Assembly: GCA_023415515.1 (NCBI GenBank)
Contig: JAEZKH010000361.1
Coordinates: 1-7,477 of the forward strand
Source: Actinomycetes bacterium
Lineage (GTDB): Bacteria; Actinomycetota; Actinomycetes; Mycobacteriales; Mycobacteriaceae
Reading direction: 5' to 3'
DNA length: 7,477 bases
Shown: positions 5,591 to 7,477 of the stretch, in pieces
How the letters are laid out: each line of letters begins with the position of its first letter
Numbering within the stretch: position 1 is the stretch's first letter
The notes under the pieces: generated by a model
The model's input: the letters and a program-made list of their open reading frames with translations, nothing else
Told to the model about the DNA's origin: nothing
Databases searched by the model: none
Program-made: the position numbers and the translations under genes

Positions 5591-6925
5591 TCACGCCACA
5601 GGTGCGCTGACCTGCGTTTTGCGAACATTCGCACAGAGGCCGGCTGCGACGAGGCAGAGGCCGGCAGCGAGGTAGAACGCGAGGTCGTAATCGCCCTGCA
5701 GATCGCGCAGTTTCCCCGCGCCCGCGGCCGCGATCGCAGCGCCGAGCTGGTGCGAAGCGAACACCCAGCCGAACACCACGGGTGCGCGGGCGCCGAAGTA
5801 ATTGCGACACAACACGATCGTCGGCGGCACGGTCGCCACCCAGTCCAGCCCGTAGAAGATGACGAACACCCACGTGCTGGGCTCAGCGTGCGGCGAGAGC
5901 AGTGACGGCAATAACAGCAGCGAAACGCCGCGACCGGTGTAGTACACGACCAGCAGCAGACGAGGGTCCACGCGGTCGGTGAGCCAGCCGGAGAACACCG
6001 TCCCCGCGACGTCGAGGACCCCGATGGTGGCCAGCAATCCGGCCGCCACCGTCGTCGGCATGCCGTGGTCGTTGGCCGCGGGAATGAAGTGTGTGCCGAT
6101 CAGGCCGTTGGTCGTCATCCCGCATATCGCGAAGCTCGCTGCCAGCAACCAGAAGGCGGGCACTCTCGCGCCGAGCACCAGGCCGCCGAATGCGGCGCGG
6201 AAACTTGACCCGGCCACCGCAGCCGGTTCGGTCGCCGCGGTTGCGCCGTACGCCGTCGTGCCCTTGTCCTGCGGGTGATTGCGCATGAATATCGCGACGA
6301 GCGGGACGACGGCCAGCGCGGCGGCGGCCACGATCAACGAGGCCCAACGCCAGCCGTGGCGCGTGGTGACCTCGGCGACGACGGGGAGGAAGATCAGCTG
6401 GCCGGTCGCGCTCGCCGCGGTCAGCACTCCGGTGACCAGGCCCCGTCGCGCCTCGAACCACCGCGTCGCCACCGTGGCGACGAACCCCATCGAGATGGAC
6501 CCGGTGCCGACGCCGACCAGCACCCCCCACAGCAGAACCAGCTGCCAGCCGGCGGTCATGAACACGCTCAGCGCCGACCCGGCGGCGATCAGCGCGAGGG
6601 CGACCGACAACACCGGCCGAACCCCGAACCGGTCCATCAGCGCGGCCGCGAACGGGGCCGTCAGGCCGAACAGGGTCATGTTGACCGACATCGCCAGCCC
6701 GACGGTGCCGTGCGACCAGCCGAACTCCTCGTGCAGCGGAGCCATCATCACGCCGGGCACCGACCGGAAACCGGCGGCGCCGAGGATCGCGACGAAGCTG
6801 ACCGACGCGACGACCCAGGCCCAGTGGATTCGGCGGGTCGGCGCACGTTTGTCGGCTGCGGCGAGCGTCACCAGGACACTGTCGCGGATGCGCGCCGATG
6901 GCGGAAGTGGCAAGAATGACACCAC
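5591..6925 (-). CDS. MFS transporter (MFS_1, monocarboxylate-porter-like)
   Basis: The product is a 444-aa inner-membrane secondary transporter with about twelve membrane helices in two halves. A polar loop at about 215-245 (RNHPQDKG to the Thr/Ala-rich stretch) separates the halves. The MFS loop 2-3 signature is present as ALMDRFGVRP (95-104) and its weaker repeat in the second half as GWLTDRVDPRL (313-323). The helix 1-2 region (FRSVPGVMMAPLHEEFGWSHGTVGLAMS) is typical of the branch that includes monocarboxylate and oxalate/formate porters, so an organic acid is a reasonable guess. The substrate cannot be proved. The start is uncertain. GTG 6925 directly follows an in-frame TGA, so it is the furthest possible start, but it has no Shine-Dalgarno sequence. 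The first 30 residues are non-conserved in appearance, and a later GTG at 6871 is an alternative. It is divergent from the GlxA-type regulator gene. Confidence 0.92.
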   Translation of the reverse strand: MVSFLPLPPSARIRDSVLVTLAAADKRAPTRRIHWAWVVASVSFVAILGAAGFRSVPGVMMAPLHEEFGWSHGTVGLAMSVNMTLFGLTAPFAAALMDRFGVRPVLSVALALIAAGSALSVFMTAGWQLVLLWGVLVGVGTGSISMGFVATVATRWFEARRGLVTGVLTAASATGQLIFLPVVAEVTTRHGWRWASLIVAAAALAVVPLVAIFMRNHPQDKGTTAYGATAATEPAAVAGSSFRAAFGGLVLGARVPAFWLLAASFAICGMTTNGLIGTHFIPAANDHGMPTTVAAGLLATIGVLDVAGTVFSGWLTDRVDPRLLLVVYYTGRGVSLLLLPSLLSPHAEPSTWVFVIFYGLDWVATVPPTIVLCRNYFGARAPVVFGWVFASHQLGAAIAAAGAGKLRDLQGDYDLAFYLAAGLCLVAAGLCANVRKTQVSAPVA

Positions 6926-6953
6926 TCATCAAAAACATGCCAAACTGGGACGC
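6926..6953. promoter_or_regulatory. 28-base divergent junction between MFS and GlxA-type regulator genes
   Basis: Only 28 A/T-richer bases separate the two GTG starts. Neither side shows a well-spaced Shine-Dalgarno sequence. A full promoter for either gene cannot fit without reaching into the other gene, so overlapping promoters, leaderless transcripts or a later MFS start must apply. No clear -10/-35 pair could be placed with confidence. Confidence 0.45.
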
Positions 6954-7477
6954 GTGCACCGCGTCGTGGTTCTGCTGCTGCCACCGGTCGTCGGCTTCGA
7001 CGCCGTCATCGCGCCGACGCTGTTCGCCAACGCGGCCGACACCGAGGGCAACGCGCTCTACGACGTCGCCACCTGTGCGCTGACCGAAGATCCTGTCCCG
7101 TCGACGACGGACTTCGGCCTGTTGCCCGGCGCCGGGCCTGAAGCGCTCGCCACCGCGGACACCGTGGTGATCCCCGGCACGCGGTATCCACCTGCACGCA
7201 CCGACGGGGTGCTTCCCGCAGAGGCCGCCGCCGCGCTGGCGTCGATCCGGCCCGGCACGCGCTTGGTGTCGATCTGCACCGGTGCGTTCGTCCTCGCCGC
7301 GGCCGGTCTGCTCGACGGGCGGCGGGCGACCACCCACTGGAAGTTCGCCGACACCATGCGCAGGCTGCATCCCGGCGTGCTCGTCGACGAGAACGTGTTG
7401 TTCGTCGACGAGGGAGACGTGCTGACCTCGGCGGGGCTGGCCGCTGGAATCGACCTGTGCCTGCACATCATTCGGCG
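6954..7477 (+). CDS. GlxA/AraC family transcriptional regulator, N-terminal DJ-1/PfpI-like part (cut by window end)
   Basis: An open frame of 174 codons runs from GTG 6954 off the right edge without a stop. It begins MHRVVVLLLPPVVGFDAVIAPTLFANA, the usual first strand and helix of a DJ-1/PfpI (class I glutamine amidotransferase-like) domain. The nucleophile-elbow region follows as SICTGAFVLAAAGLLDGRRA (Cys108), then TTHWKFAD and the later LTSAGLAAGIDLCLHII segment. This series is characteristic of GlxA-type regulators, which carry a DJ-1-like sensory domain followed by an AraC helix-turn-helix. Those proteins are usually a little over 300 aa, so the DNA-binding half should lie just past the window. 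In this family the DJ-1 domain is thought to sense a ligand rather than act as a protease. A weak GGGA three bases before the GTG is poorly placed as a ribosome site, so leaderless translation is possible. It is divergent from the MFS gene, its probable target. Confidence 0.88.
   Translation, partial: MHRVVVLLLPPVVGFDAVIAPTLFANAADTEGNALYDVATCALTEDPVPSTTDFGLLPGAGPEALATADTVVIPGTRYPPARTDGVLPAEAAAALASIRPGTRLVSICTGAFVLAAAGLLDGRRATTHWKFADTMRRLHPGVLVDENVLFVDEGDVLTSAGLAAGIDLCLHIIR

Noticed and set aside
5883..7466. A 527-codon open frame on the minus strand, overlapping the MFS and GlxA-type genes
   Set aside because: It lies in another frame of two well-recognised genes. Its translation is Arg/Gly/Asp-rich with no family resemblance, as expected for shadows in high-GC DNA.

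Overview
The window looks like chromosomal DNA from a high-GC actinobacterium, most likely an environmental (fast-growing type) Mycobacterium/Mycolicibacterium. The evidence is strong G/C bias at third codon positions, frequent GTG starts, a DUF3556-type membrane protein, an MPT70-like secreted fasciclin protein, and a fadA/echA pair of the kind mycobacteria carry in many copies. There are no RNA genes, CRISPR arrays, insertion sequences or phage genes. Coding density is high, and the longest non-coding stretch is 264 bases.

Layout, left to right: (1) 12-1760 (+), a large multi-pass membrane protein of the DUF3556 type with a soluble C-terminal part. (2) 1757-2554 (-), a GntR/FadR-type regulator with an FCD ligand domain, convergent with (1) and overlapping it by 4 bases. 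(3) 2555-2818, a divergent control region with two GTAAACC-containing inverted repeats, a hairpin-rich GC block and a plausible sigma-A type promoter. (4) 2819-3964 (+), a thiolase, and (5) 3961-4758 (+), an enoyl-CoA hydratase, joined by a GTGA stop/start overlap. (6) 4766-5509 (-), a secreted fasciclin-domain protein with a Thr/Ser-rich tail and its own promoter. (7) 5591-6925 (-), an MFS transporter. (8) From 6954 (+) to the window edge, the N-terminal DJ-1/PfpI-like half of a GlxA/AraC-type regulator, cut off by the window.

Two regulatory modules stand out. The first is the divergent GntR regulator and thiolase-hydratase operon. The inverted repeats overlap the thiolase -35 element and lie in front of the regulator gene, which suggests that an acyl-CoA or carboxylic acid ligand controls both a small acyl-CoA degradation operon and the regulator. 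The second is the head-to-head GlxA-type regulator and MFS transporter pair, with only 28 bases between the start codons. There the regulator is likely to control the transporter. I see no clear sign of a novel defence or mobile system. The points most worth checking are the operator pair, the altered FCD metal site, the DUF3556 protein and the compact GlxA/MFS junction.
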